Under the pieces are notes generated by a model that worked only from the letters and a program-made list of their open reading frames with translations, ran no database searches and had not been told where the DNA came from. Position numbers and translations under genes: made by a program. A stretch of DNA of 53,404 nt from Nitrososphaerota archaeon (GTDB lineage: Archaea; Thermoproteota; Nitrososphaeria; Nitrososphaerales; JAAOZN01): positions 1 to 53,404 of the forward strand of contig JAAOZN010000040.1 of NCBI GenBank assembly GCA_011605775.1, in the 5' to 3' direction. Each line of letters opens with the position of its first letter. The stretch's first letter is position 1. This document shows, one piece after another, positions 24,569 through 32,546 of this stretch.

Positions 24569-25405
24569 CTAAGCCTTCTCTACTACCGCCTGCTCGATTT
24601 TACTTATCTTCTTAGGTGCACCTGTTCCTCCCCTTCTGCTCATTATGATTTCTGCAATTATGCTGACCGCTATCTCCTCTGGGGTTTCTGCGCCTATCTC
24701 TAGTCCGATAGGTGCGTGAACTCTTAAAAGCTTCTCTGCTGGATAGCCCTGTTTCATAAGCTCTCTGAAGACAAGTTGAACCCTATTAGCGCTTCCAACC
24801 ATCCCTATGTATCTTGCCTTAGAATTTATAACCGCTTTTAACGCCTGTTCATCTCCTTGATGCCTCGTGCATATCACAATGCTATCGTAAGCGTAGATGG
24901 GTATCTTAGATACACCATCTTCATAGCCCTCTGCTATAACAGCTTCTGCTTCAGGAAAGTCTTCTGGTTTTGCAAAAGGGTCTATGACCACTACCCTCAT
25001 ACCTACAAACCTTCCAGCTTTAGCTACTGCTTTAGCAAGGTGCCCAGCGCCCAAGATTATTAGTCTAGGGTTGGGTTCAACAAGCTCCAACGCTATCTCC
25101 ACCTTCCCACCACAAGCCATCCCCAGACCAGACCAGCTGTCATCTCCAAGATCCGCCTCTACGATCCTAAGCACACCATCTTCAAAAACCTTCTTAGACT
25201 CGTGAAGCACATAGGTTTCTAAGCACCCGCCGCCGATAGTACCTATGCTGCTGCCGTCCTCGAGAACGATCATCTTTGCGCTTGTGCCTCTAGGTGTTGA
25301 GCCGGCTGCGCGTATTACAGAGGCTAACACAAACCTCTTCCCATCTTCAAGTAGCTCGGCTACCTTATGGTAGATTTCGCTTGTTGTGTAGGTTGGCTGC
25401 ATCAT
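24569..25405 (-). CDS. XdhC/CoxI family molybdenum-cofactor insertion protein
   Basis: XdhC binds sulfurated molybdenum cofactor and inserts it into molybdenum hydroxylases. The N-terminal XdhC/CoxI domain carries SVIRAAGSTPRGTSAKMIV and TIGGGCLE. The C-terminal Rossmann-like half has LIILGAGHLAKAVAKAGRFVG, VICTRHQGDEQAL, YIGMVGSANRVQLVFREL and HAPIGLEIGAETPEEIAVSI, all family signatures. The 278-residue length is typical. It lies between moeA and the mocA-like gene on one strand with short gaps, forming a cofactor-maturation operon. Confidence 0.93.
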   Translation of the reverse strand: MMQPTYTTSEIYHKVAELLEDGKRFVLASVIRAAGSTPRGTSAKMIVLEDGSSIGTIGGGCLETYVLHESKKVFEDGVLRIVEADLGDDSWSGLGMACGGKVEIALELVEPNPRLIILGAGHLAKAVAKAGRFVGMRVVVIDPFAKPEDFPEAEAVIAEGYEDGVSKIPIYAYDSIVICTRHQGDEQALKAVINSKARYIGMVGSANRVQLVFRELMKQGYPAEKLLRVHAPIGLEIGAETPEEIAVSIIAEIIMSRRGGTGAPKKISKIEQAVVEKA

Positions 25406-25446
25406 CTTCTTTTCTTAAGAGCGGCTGCGGTAAAAAAGGTTTCTGG

Positions 25447-26694
25447 CTATGGCAAAGAAGATAGCCCCGGCACAAGCGCCACATCCACGTCTGTATCTTT
25501 CCTTACGACCATTCGGTTCGGCTCGGTCAAGATGTATCCATCAGCTTTTACAAGCACGTTTAGCATTGGAGAGTCTCCTCGAATTGGGTGGGCGACTAGC
25601 TCATTATCCTTCTTTCTAAGCGAGACCCATGTCATCTTCTTGAAGTCTGGGAATCTGTGAAAGACCAGATCCTCAGCGAGCCTAGCCCGTACTGTAGCTT
25701 CGTATCTAGTTGTCTCTTGCCCTGAAAGCTTCTTTATGAGTGGCAAGGCTAAGTAGACGAAGGCATTTACAGTCGATTGAATCAAACCTGGTAGTATTAT
25801 TACGGCTTTGCCGTTCACAACACAACACCCAGCCACCCTTCCTGGATGTAGCTTTAACCCGTGTTTGTGCATAGTTGGTGTTAGTGTTTGGAGTGTTTTC
25901 GAAACCAAGTCTGCTTCGCCTACAGATGAGCCGCCTATTGTCAGAAGTAGGCTGCTTTTAGCCAACCCCTTGAGTACTGTATCTTTTATCGCTTGAGGGT
26001 CGTCTGGCACAATACCCAGGTAGAGGGGTTTACCGCCTGCGCTCTTGATTAGGGCTGTGATGGTGTAGGCGTGTGTATTTAGGGTCTTACCCAGCTCCGC
26101 CTCTTCCACGCTTTCAGTAAGTTCGCTACCTATTGATGCTACAGCTACTACCGGTTCGGCGTAGACCTTAACCTTGGTGTAACGTAGAAGCCTTAGCATA
26201 CCCAGATCCTGCGCTCTGAGTTTGTGCCCAGATCTGAGAACGATCATGTCTTTTGCTACATCAGACCCCTTCTTAACAACTTCTGAACCCGCTTTGACTG
26301 GCTTGGTGACATAAACCTTGTCTCCTTCTACATATACCTCCTCTTTTCCAACCACGGCATCACAACCTTCAGGCAGATAGCTCCCAGTTCTAACACGATA
26401 GGCTTCCCCTGTTTGGACTATCTTGGGGGGTTTAACACCCAACTCAATAGATCCTCTAATGGTTAGCACCACAGGATGTTGAGGCGTAGCATTCAGCGTA
26501 TCAACAGATCTCAGAGCATACCCATCCAGATGTGAGCTGTTAAAGGCCGGCACATCTATAGGCGACTTGACCTCCTCGGCTAGAACACGGTTAAAAGCGT
26601 CCGCAACATCCACCTCAACGACTTTGGGTTGGGCACGCTGCGCACCGAGAAGAGCCTCGAATACCTCATCGGGGTCGGTGTATTCTATGGGCAT
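25447..26694 (-). CDS. moeA: Molybdopterin molybdotransferase
   Basis: MoeA inserts molybdate into adenylylated molybdopterin. The protein shows SPIDVPAFNSSHLDGYALRS, RVRTGSYLPEGCDAVVGKEEV, SIGSELTES, LNTHAYTITALIKSAGG, the GGSSVGEADLV loop and LPGLIQSTVNAFV, then a C-terminal domain IV. I prefer the ATG at 26694: the TATA box at 26719-26730 lies about 30 bp upstream, which would put the alternative TTG at 26715 ahead of the transcript. It leads the moeA-xdhC-mocA operon. Confidence 0.92.
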   Translation of the reverse strand: MPIEYTDPDEVFEALLGAQRAQPKVVEVDVADAFNRVLAEEVKSPIDVPAFNSSHLDGYALRSVDTLNATPQHPVVLTIRGSIELGVKPPKIVQTGEAYRVRTGSYLPEGCDAVVGKEEVYVEGDKVYVTKPVKAGSEVVKKGSDVAKDMIVLRSGHKLRAQDLGMLRLLRYTKVKVYAEPVVAVASIGSELTESVEEAELGKTLNTHAYTITALIKSAGGKPLYLGIVPDDPQAIKDTVLKGLAKSSLLLTIGGSSVGEADLVSKTLQTLTPTMHKHGLKLHPGRVAGCCVVNGKAVIILPGLIQSTVNAFVYLALPLIKKLSGQETTRYEATVRARLAEDLVFHRFPDFKKMTWVSLRKKDNELVAHPIRGDSPMLNVLVKADGYILTEPNRMVVRKDTDVDVALVPGLSSLP

Positions 26695-26718
26695 TTCACA
26701 GAAGATCTTTAACAAACT

Positions 26719-26730
26719 ATATTTATACTT
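26719..26730 (-). promoter_or_regulatory. TATA box of the moeA-xdhC-mocA operon
   Basis: The minus strand reads AAGTATAAATAT, a strong archaeal TATA box with its centre about 30 bp before the ATG of moeA. The region between moeA and ctaB is only 65 bases, so the divergent ctaB promoter overlaps the same AT-rich block. Confidence 0.55.
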
Positions 26731-26759
26731 ATGTCGCTGGGTATTCTAGGGTAACCTCT

Positions 26760-27623
26760 TTGCTCGAGCGGGTTAAAGCGTATTACGAGGTAACAAAACC
26801 GCGAGTATGGTATCTGCTCGTATTCACGGCGCTCGGAGGTTATGTGGTTGCTGCTGGTAGGAGCATAGACCCGTATCTGTTTGCGCTAACTATTATCGCT
26901 GTAACATTGGGTTCTGCTGGAGCTAACACGATCACCTGCTATATAGATAGGGATATTGATGCTGTCATGGATAGAACTAGGCTTCGACCTATACCCACAA
27001 GAAGAATATACCCAGCGGAGAAAGCGCTCTACTACGGCTTAGCCCTAGCATTAGCCTCAGTCACTCTAGCACTACTCATCAACCCGATAGCTGCGCTACT
27101 TATGGTCTTCGGGCTTGTAGACAACATCATAATCTACAGCAAGATGCTGAAGAGGAGGAACCCTGTAAGCATAATCCTAGGTGGCTTCTCAGGAGGCGCA
27201 CCAGCGCTCATAGGATATGCAGCGGTCAAGAACACAATCGATCTAACCTCGTTACTGATGGCTGCGCTGGTAGTTTTATGGATTCCGGGTCACATATGGG
27301 CACTTGCACTCTATGCGAAAGACGATTACGCCAAAGCGAAAGTACCTATGCTCCCAGTCGTCGTCAGCGAGAGCGTAGCTGTAAGGTGCATCGCCTCAAC
27401 ATCCATACTCATGGTGGCTTTCAGCATAGGCATCTACTTTGCAGGCACCTTCGGAACAATATACCTTACAACAGCGGCGATCCTAGGCGCAGTGGCGCTG
27501 GCGGTAAACTTTTGGCTCGTCGTTAAGCCGAGCAAAGAGCGAGCTTGGATCGGGTTTAAGTTATCCAGCCCCTATCTTGCTTTAATATTCCTAGCCATGA
27601 TGCTTGACAAGATTGTTACTTAA
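26760..27623 (+). CDS. ctaB: Protoheme IX farnesyltransferase (heme O synthase)
   Basis: CtaB transfers a farnesyl group (geranylgeranyl in some archaea) to heme B to make heme O for terminal oxidases. The product is a UbiA-superfamily membrane protein of about nine helices that begins YYEVTKPRVWYLLVFTALGG. It has the first Asp-rich motif region NTITCYIDRDIDAVMDRTRLRP, the second region YAKDDYAKAKVPMLPVV, and GHIWALALY. These place it in the CtaB branch rather than the ether-lipid GGGP prenyltransferases. It starts at TTG 26760. No heme A synthase or oxidase subunit is in the window. Confidence 0.9.
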   Translation: MLERVKAYYEVTKPRVWYLLVFTALGGYVVAAGRSIDPYLFALTIIAVTLGSAGANTITCYIDRDIDAVMDRTRLRPIPTRRIYPAEKALYYGLALALASVTLALLINPIAALLMVFGLVDNIIIYSKMLKRRNPVSIILGGFSGGAPALIGYAAVKNTIDLTSLLMAALVVLWIPGHIWALALYAKDDYAKAKVPMLPVVVSESVAVRCIASTSILMVAFSIGIYFAGTFGTIYLTTAAILGAVALAVNFWLVVKPSKERAWIGFKLSSPYLALIFLAMMLDKIVT

Positions 27624-27694
27624 TTATCAACAAATGATTTAAATCTGCACATAGAGGAGTCTTAGAGAATGGGTATGAGCAGAGGTCCTATCTC

Positions 27695-28378
27695 TTGCCT
27701 AAAGTCGTAACTTTGCTCTCTGAGAAGGACTTCCTCTTTCTAGCCGCTTTACTAGCCAACAGAGCCGATCTTGCCGCTGCTGCTGAAGAAGGTGGTGCTG
27801 ATGCGCTGGTTGTAAGCACCGGAGCATCTGACTTCGGAGCAAATAGGTTCGGAAACTTTGAATTAGAAGAGGAGGGTATAAGAGCGGTCACCTCAACGGT
27901 AAGCATACCCGTAGGGCTCTACATGGGCGATACCCTCCACATAGATTCAGAAGAGTGGGAGAGGGTGATAGCTGCGAACATAGATTTTCTGATCATGTTT
28001 GCGCACCAGATGCCCATCCTCGTCTTATCCGATGAGAGAGTGTCTAAGTTTGCTGCCATAGGGCCTGGGTATGTTATTGAGCAGGTTAGGGCGCTATCTA
28101 AGGACCCTAATATTGACGCTCTGGTCGCTGCACTAACCCCGTCACAAGCAGTTGCTCAAGATATGACTGCTCTTGATCTTGGTACGCTGAGGCTTCTCGT
28201 GGGGCTTTCTGAAAAGCCTGTTTTAAATCTGCTTCAGAAGATAGTTGAGCCACGCTTCTTACCGATTTTAGCCCGAACTGGTTGCAAAGGGGTGATACTT
28301 AACTCCCTTGCACTAGGCTCTTCTGCTGAAAGCGTGAAGCTAGTCTTGGCAGATTACCGCTCCAGAATATTGGTGTAA
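27695..28378 (+). CDS. TIM-barrel-like protein of unknown function
   Basis: The 227-residue product has alternating strands and helices typical of a phosphate-binding TIM barrel: LLSEKDFLFLAALL, EEGGADALVVSTGASDF, STVSIPVGLYMGD, ANIDFLIMFAHQMP and, near the end, ILARTGCKGVILNSLALGSSAESVK. The final GxxL/LxLGSS region resembles a phosphate-binding loop of aldolase-like barrels, but no catalytic lysine pattern convinces me. The TTG start at 27695 follows AGAGG. It is followed 33 bases later by the nucleotidyltransferase operon. I do not recognise the family; an aldolase or epimerase relative is possible. Confidence 0.65.
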   Translation: MPKVVTLLSEKDFLFLAALLANRADLAAAAEEGGADALVVSTGASDFGANRFGNFELEEEGIRAVTSTVSIPVGLYMGDTLHIDSEEWERVIAANIDFLIMFAHQMPILVLSDERVSKFAAIGPGYVIEQVRALSKDPNIDALVAALTPSQAVAQDMTALDLGTLRLLVGLSEKPVLNLLQKIVEPRFLPILARTGCKGVILNSLALGSSAESVKLVLADYRSRILV

Positions 28379-28411
28379 ACTTTAACTAACGGCGTCTCAC
28401 TTACTTGCTGT

Positions 28412-29125
28412 GTGAGCAGGTTGAAGGTTGTTATACTTGCAGCTGGTCTGGGCACTAGGCTTCGACCATACACGCTCTTCGTACCTAAGCCGATGCTCCC
28501 TCTAGGTGAGAGACCTGTTTTAGAGTACGTGTTAGAGTGGCTTAAGAAGTATGGGTTTGATGATATATGCATCTGTGTAGGATATCTACGCAGAACCATC
28601 GAAGAATACTTTAAGGATGGGTCTGAATTCGGGGTTAGGATCACATATATACGCACAAGCAGACCGATGGGTACTGCTGGTCAGCTTAAGAGTGCTGCAC
28701 CCTACATATCTGACACCTTCCTATGTCTTTACGGCGACACCATCTTCGACTTTAATCTGCAACGCTTTGTGGATAAACATAGGGAGAAGAGGGCTGACGC
28801 AACGATAGCGCTAAGCAAGTATAAGGTGGTGCTCAAATACGGCTTCATAGATGTAGATGCTGAGGGGTTTGTGCAGAACTGGCGGGAAAAGCCCGAGCTT
28901 CAAGGTTTAATCAACATCGGCTGCTACGTTATGGAGCCCAAAGTCTTAAACTACATACCTGAAGGTGTCGTATACAGTATGGATCTAGCCTTCCAAAATA
29001 TGATAAAGAGCGGGGAAAGGATTTACGGACACATTATAGAAGATGGCTTCATCGACATAGGGGACAAAAAGTCATATGCCTCAGCCTACAGGAAGTATCT
29101 TGAGAGGCTCGGTAAGATCCTCTAG
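28412..29125 (+). CDS. Sugar-phosphate nucleotidyltransferase
   Basis: This NTP-transferase makes a nucleotide-activated sugar from a hexose 1-phosphate. It begins VVILAAGLGTRLRPYT with PKPMLPLGERPVLEYVLEWL, the classic pyrophosphorylase loop. It also has CVGYLRRTIEEYF, MGTAGQLKSA, the metal site CLYGDTIF and EKPELQGLINIGCYVM. At 237 residues it lacks the C-terminal beta-helix of longer GDP-mannose or GlmU enzymes. The sugar (mannose or glucose) and the base cannot be fixed from sequence. It begins an operon with a GlmU-like gene and phosphohexose isomerase. Confidence 0.88.
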   Translation: MSRLKVVILAAGLGTRLRPYTLFVPKPMLPLGERPVLEYVLEWLKKYGFDDICICVGYLRRTIEEYFKDGSEFGVRITYIRTSRPMGTAGQLKSAAPYISDTFLCLYGDTIFDFNLQRFVDKHREKRADATIALSKYKVVLKYGFIDVDAEGFVQNWREKPELQGLINIGCYVMEPKVLNYIPEGVVYSMDLAFQNMIKSGERIYGHIIEDGFIDIGDKKSYASAYRKYLERLGKIL

Positions 29126-29144
29126 CAAGCCGGTGCCTCCCTAG

Positions 29145-30392
29145 TTGTATCTAGTAGTCTTCGACGACCCTATAATCTCAAACAACTTCAAGCCACTAAC
29201 CTACACAAGAGCAGCATTCGAGCTACCCTTTGCTGCAGGTACTGTACTCGATAGACTGCTTAACGCTCTAAAGCCAGATGAGGTGGTTCTTTTAGTGCCA
29301 AATTATCTAAAGAAGGTGGTTGAGGAAAGACAACAAAACTTCGCAGTAAATCCAGAATCTGTAAATGAAGACGCCATACTTGTAAACGGCTTTTTCAACC
29401 CTAGTTTCAAAGACCTTCTTAAGAAGGTGGCTTCAGAGAATAAGAGGTTTGCGATCTTTGATGAAGACTTACTTGCTGCAGCGAGGCTGGACGAGTTTCA
29501 CCTAAGTAAGATTATGCAAACCATAAGAGAACGTAAACCCTACTTCAACGCTTTACCTGATTCCTCACCTTCTTTTAGAGTCTCTAACACAGTGGCTGCG
29601 AAATATCCTTGGCATCTCCTTGATCTAATCGGACCCGCGTTAAGAGAGCAAGCAAAGCAAATGGGGGAAGCGAAGGAGGCGTTACCCCCTAACATCTTTG
29701 TTAAGGGCAGTAGAGAAGGTTTAAGATTTGGAGATGGGGTCACGGTAGAAGGTTTCGTTACATTTGATACCAGCTCAGGTCCTATAATTTTAGATGATGG
29801 GTGCACAGTTGAGTCTTTTACTAGGGTCTCTGGACCTACCTATATTGGGATGGGCAGCCTCATCAAACCCTCCTCTATAATCGAAGGTAGCGTGATCGGT
29901 GAGGGTTGTAAGATCGGGGGCGAGGTCTCCAACTCCATTATCCTAAGCTACACCAATAAGGCGCATTTAGGCTACATAGGACACTCTATTGTAGGGGAGT
30001 GGGTCAACTTAGGCGCTGGTACTTGTAATTCAGATCTTAAGAACACATACGGTAGCGTGAGGGTAAGTGTGGATGGTGCGGTTGTTGATACCAAGCGTGT
30101 GAAATTAGGGTGCTTCATAGGCGATGGTGTGAAATCCTCGATAGGCACTCAGATAAGCACGGGTAGAAAGATAGGCGTGTTTAGCCACATAGGAGGCTTC
30201 ATAGACCGAGATATACCGCCTTTCACATTCTGCCCAAAAGGTGTTGAGAGAGGCGCTGAGCCTATGCCATTAGAGGAGGTGTTAAAGGTGCAGAGGAGGA
30301 TGATGAGTAGAAGAGGTAAAAGCCCAGGCGAGGCCTATGAGAATATGATGAAGGCTGTCTTTGAAATGTGTAGAGTTGAGAGAGGTGGTTAG
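29145..30392 (+). CDS. GlmU-like sugar nucleotidyltransferase/acyltransferase with left-handed beta-helix
   Basis: Residues about 1-190 form a divergent nucleotidyltransferase domain that begins VVFDDPIISNNFKPLTYTRAAFELPF, as in the alternative GlmU group. The canonical G-x-G-T-R-M loop is absent. Residues about 200-370 are hexapeptide repeats of a left-handed beta-helix (VSGPTYIGMGSLIKPSSIIEG, then GEWVNLGAGTCNSDLKNTYG), typical of acetyltransferases acting on sugar phosphates. A UDP-GlcNAc-type pathway role is likely. It starts at TTG 29145, and the stop overlaps nothing, with the isomerase start two bases later. Confidence 0.8.
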   Translation: MYLVVFDDPIISNNFKPLTYTRAAFELPFAAGTVLDRLLNALKPDEVVLLVPNYLKKVVEERQQNFAVNPESVNEDAILVNGFFNPSFKDLLKKVASENKRFAIFDEDLLAAARLDEFHLSKIMQTIRERKPYFNALPDSSPSFRVSNTVAAKYPWHLLDLIGPALREQAKQMGEAKEALPPNIFVKGSREGLRFGDGVTVEGFVTFDTSSGPIILDDGCTVESFTRVSGPTYIGMGSLIKPSSIIEGSVIGEGCKIGGEVSNSIILSYTNKAHLGYIGHSIVGEWVNLGAGTCNSDLKNTYGSVRVSVDGAVVDTKRVKLGCFIGDGVKSSIGTQISTGRKIGVFSHIGGFIDRDIPPFTFCPKGVERGAEPMPLEEVLKVQRRMMSRRGKSPGEAYENMMKAVFEMCRVERGG

Positions 30393-30393
30393 T

Positions 30394-31428
30394 GTGGAGC
30401 TGAGTAAAGGGGAGGTTGAACGAGTAGATCGAGAAGGATTGCACAGAGACTACGAATCTTGGCCTGAGCAGGCTGAGTCAGCTCTCAAGCTATCAGTAGA
30501 TCTTAAAGGAGTTGATGCGAATAAAATAGTGTATTGTGGGATGGGTGGCTCAGGCTGTGCCGGAGATATTCTGCAAGATCTGTCTTTCAGCAGAGCCAGA
30601 TTCCTTCCCCTCTATGTAGTTAAGGGGTATCATCTACCACAGTTCGCTGATAAATTGACACTGGTTCTAGCGGTCAGCTACTCAGGGGATACAGAAGAAA
30701 CTCTATCTGCCCTTAAGGAGGCGCTTGAGAGAGGATGTAAAGTGGTCGGGTTCTCCTCTGGTGGAGAGCTCGAGAAGATCTGTAAGGAGAATAGCGTACC
30801 ACACGTAAAGCTTGGCAGCGCCCTAACCCCTAGATCAGCCTTACCCTTCATACTCTACTCAACCCTATCTGCTCTAGAAAGGTTGGGCTATGAACTGGTT
30901 TCGGAGAGCGACCTCTACGACACAATAGCTTTGATGCGTAGGCTAAGGGGATCGGTAGGGGTGGAGAGTGAGTTGAAAGATAATGAAGCAAAGCAGATCG
31001 CGCACCACCTCTATAACGCATACCCAATAGTATACGGTCCTCAGGAGTTTAGGGGTGTACTTTTGAGATTCAAGAACTCGCTTAACGAAAACGCTAAGGT
31101 TCATGCGTCTGTTGAGATATTGCCTGAAGCTTGCCACAACAGTATCGAAGCTTGGCTCCCTTATCCTTCAAACCTTCGGGTCCTCTTCGCAATAAACGAA
31201 TACGATGAAAGGTTAAAGAAGCGGTTTGATACGCTTATGGAGCTGGTTGAGCGGTCTGGTGTCAAGTATAGGAGCGTCCACGCGGGAGAGGCTTCGCTCT
31301 TCAAAAGTATGGTGAAGCTCCTCTACATATTGGAGTACGCAACGCTCTACCTTGCTGTGTTAAGAGGGATTCCACCAGCACCAACACCCAACATAGCTTT
31401 GTTGAAAAAGAGGTTGAGCGGAGACTAG
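30394..31428 (+). CDS. Bifunctional phosphoglucose/phosphomannose isomerase
   Basis: Archaeal PGI/PMI interconverts glucose-6-P or mannose-6-P with fructose-6-P. The product has the SIS-domain start IVYCGMGGSGCAGDIL, LAVSYSGDTEETLSAL (phosphate-binding S-Y-S-G-x-T-E), ALTPRSALPFILYS, PEACHNSIEAW with the catalytic His, and a C-terminal helix. I place the start at GTG 30394, because AGAGGTGG lies at 30381-30388. An upstream TTG at 30361 would overlap the GlmU-like gene. It ends on a stop shared with the convergent GalT-like gene. Confidence 0.9.
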   Translation: MELSKGEVERVDREGLHRDYESWPEQAESALKLSVDLKGVDANKIVYCGMGGSGCAGDILQDLSFSRARFLPLYVVKGYHLPQFADKLTLVLAVSYSGDTEETLSALKEALERGCKVVGFSSGGELEKICKENSVPHVKLGSALTPRSALPFILYSTLSALERLGYELVSESDLYDTIALMRRLRGSVGVESELKDNEAKQIAHHLYNAYPIVYGPQEFRGVLLRFKNSLNENAKVHASVEILPEACHNSIEAWLPYPSNLRVLFAINEYDERLKKRFDTLMELVERSGVKYRSVHAGEASLFKSMVKLLYILEYATLYLAVLRGIPPAPTPNIALLKKRLSGD

Positions 31429-32441
31429 GAGACACCTACGAGCGCAGCGAACTCTCTTTTAAATGCGAAGCTGAGCTTGCTAGCTACCTTCTCCGGTGGA
31501 AGAGGGTTGAAATATATGCCCGTGCCCACGTGAAGCGAGTTCGCTGGTGGAGCGTTCGCATGCACCTCGAGGTGCCAGTGTAGCTGCTTAGATGTCTTCT
31601 TCTCTGAGGATGAGTGTAACACGATGGTATAGGGTGTGAAGTTAAAAGCCTTATCAAACGCACCTAATGCCGCTCGGATAGTGAGGGCGAGGTTATCAAG
31701 CTCCTTCTGCCCAACTTTTAGGAAACTGGTCTGATGCCTCCTAGGGAAGACCCAGAATTCGTATAAGGATGATGGAGCCCAAGGAGCGAAGACGATATAA
31801 TGCTCGTTTAGGTATATCTGCCTTGGGCCGCCTGTTTCAATAGATACAACGTTACACATCGGGCATACAGCCGTTTCTCGATAAGTGTTATGGAAGGCGG
31901 TGGCTTCTTGCTCCACTATGGGCGGGAGCTTAGGGAGTGTAACCAAATTGAATCTAGCGTGCCCCTTTGCTCGCTCTGCGAAAACAGAAACATATGTTAC
32001 ACCTTTCTTACCATATAACCACTTCATACGGTCTTGAATGACTCTGAGAAGATTAGACCACTGATTTACGCTTATGGTTGATAAAGTTTCTTGGTGGTCT
32101 GGTGTCGCCACTACTTCATAATGGTAGCCGAATGCAGGCTCGCTATAAAGAGGGAGATCAGTAAATCTTGACTGCTGAGATATGCTAACAAATGGTTTCC
32201 TACTAGGAATAACTCTGATGGACCAGTTCTTAATTCTCTCCTCTTCAGTATCGCTTTTCTTAACCAGCGAGCCTTGATACTGCACTAAGACCAATTCGGC
32301 TGGTTGAGTTAGGTGCTCATTACCCGCACAGTAGGGGCAAACCTCCTCGCCTCCGCCAGCCTCTAGGTAACCGCGCTCAAGATCTTCATCGCTCACTATA
32401 CAAAGCGAATCTCTAAAATAGTCCTTTCTGATCTCAACCAT
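31425..32441 (-). CDS. GalT-like HIT-superfamily nucleotidyltransferase with degenerate active site
   Basis: This resembles galactose-1-phosphate uridylyltransferase, which swaps UMP between hexose phosphates. It shows zinc-type CPYCAGNEHL, GYHYEVVATPDHQETLS, a second CPMC pair, and LHWHLEVHANAPP from the C-terminal HIT-like half. In the first half, where GalT has the catalytic His-Pro-His-x-Gln, this protein reads KGHARFNLVTLPKLPP. The nucleophilic His seems lost. The ATG at 32441 follows a strong GGTGAGGT (32449-32456), so the longer frame upstream is not used. Function may be phosphorylase-like or altered. Confidence 0.8.
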   Translation of the reverse strand: MVEIRKDYFRDSLCIVSDEDLERGYLEAGGGEEVCPYCAGNEHLTQPAELVLVQYQGSLVKKSDTEEERIKNWSIRVIPSRKPFVSISQQSRFTDLPLYSEPAFGYHYEVVATPDHQETLSTISVNQWSNLLRVIQDRMKWLYGKKGVTYVSVFAERAKGHARFNLVTLPKLPPIVEQEATAFHNTYRETAVCPMCNVVSIETGGPRQIYLNEHYIVFAPWAPSSLYEFWVFPRRHQTSFLKVGQKELDNLALTIRAALGAFDKAFNFTPYTIVLHSSSEKKTSKQLHWHLEVHANAPPANSLHVGTGIYFNPLPPEKVASKLSFAFKREFAALVGVS

Positions 32442-32513
32442 AATTATTACCTCACCTAACCAAACCCCATAATAGCGGGGAAGCCAACTCTTATGTTTTA
32501 ACATATGCAAACA

Positions 32514-32519
32514 TATATA
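32514..32519 (+). promoter_or_regulatory. TATA box of the complex-I-like BICD operon
   Basis: TATATA, within ACATATATAC, lies about 30 bp before the ATG at 32547. It sits inside the longer in-frame extension that begins at the ATG at 32505, which argues that the shorter start is the real one. Confidence 0.5.
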
Positions 32520-32546
32520 CCGGATAGTGAGAGGGAGCTTACCGTT

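Noticed and set aside
26760-27623. Digeranylgeranylglyceryl phosphate synthase (ether lipid prenyltransferase)
   Set aside because: The N-terminal VTKPRVWYL block and YAKDDYAKAKVPMLPVV region match CtaB-type heme prenyltransferases, not the lipid enzymes.
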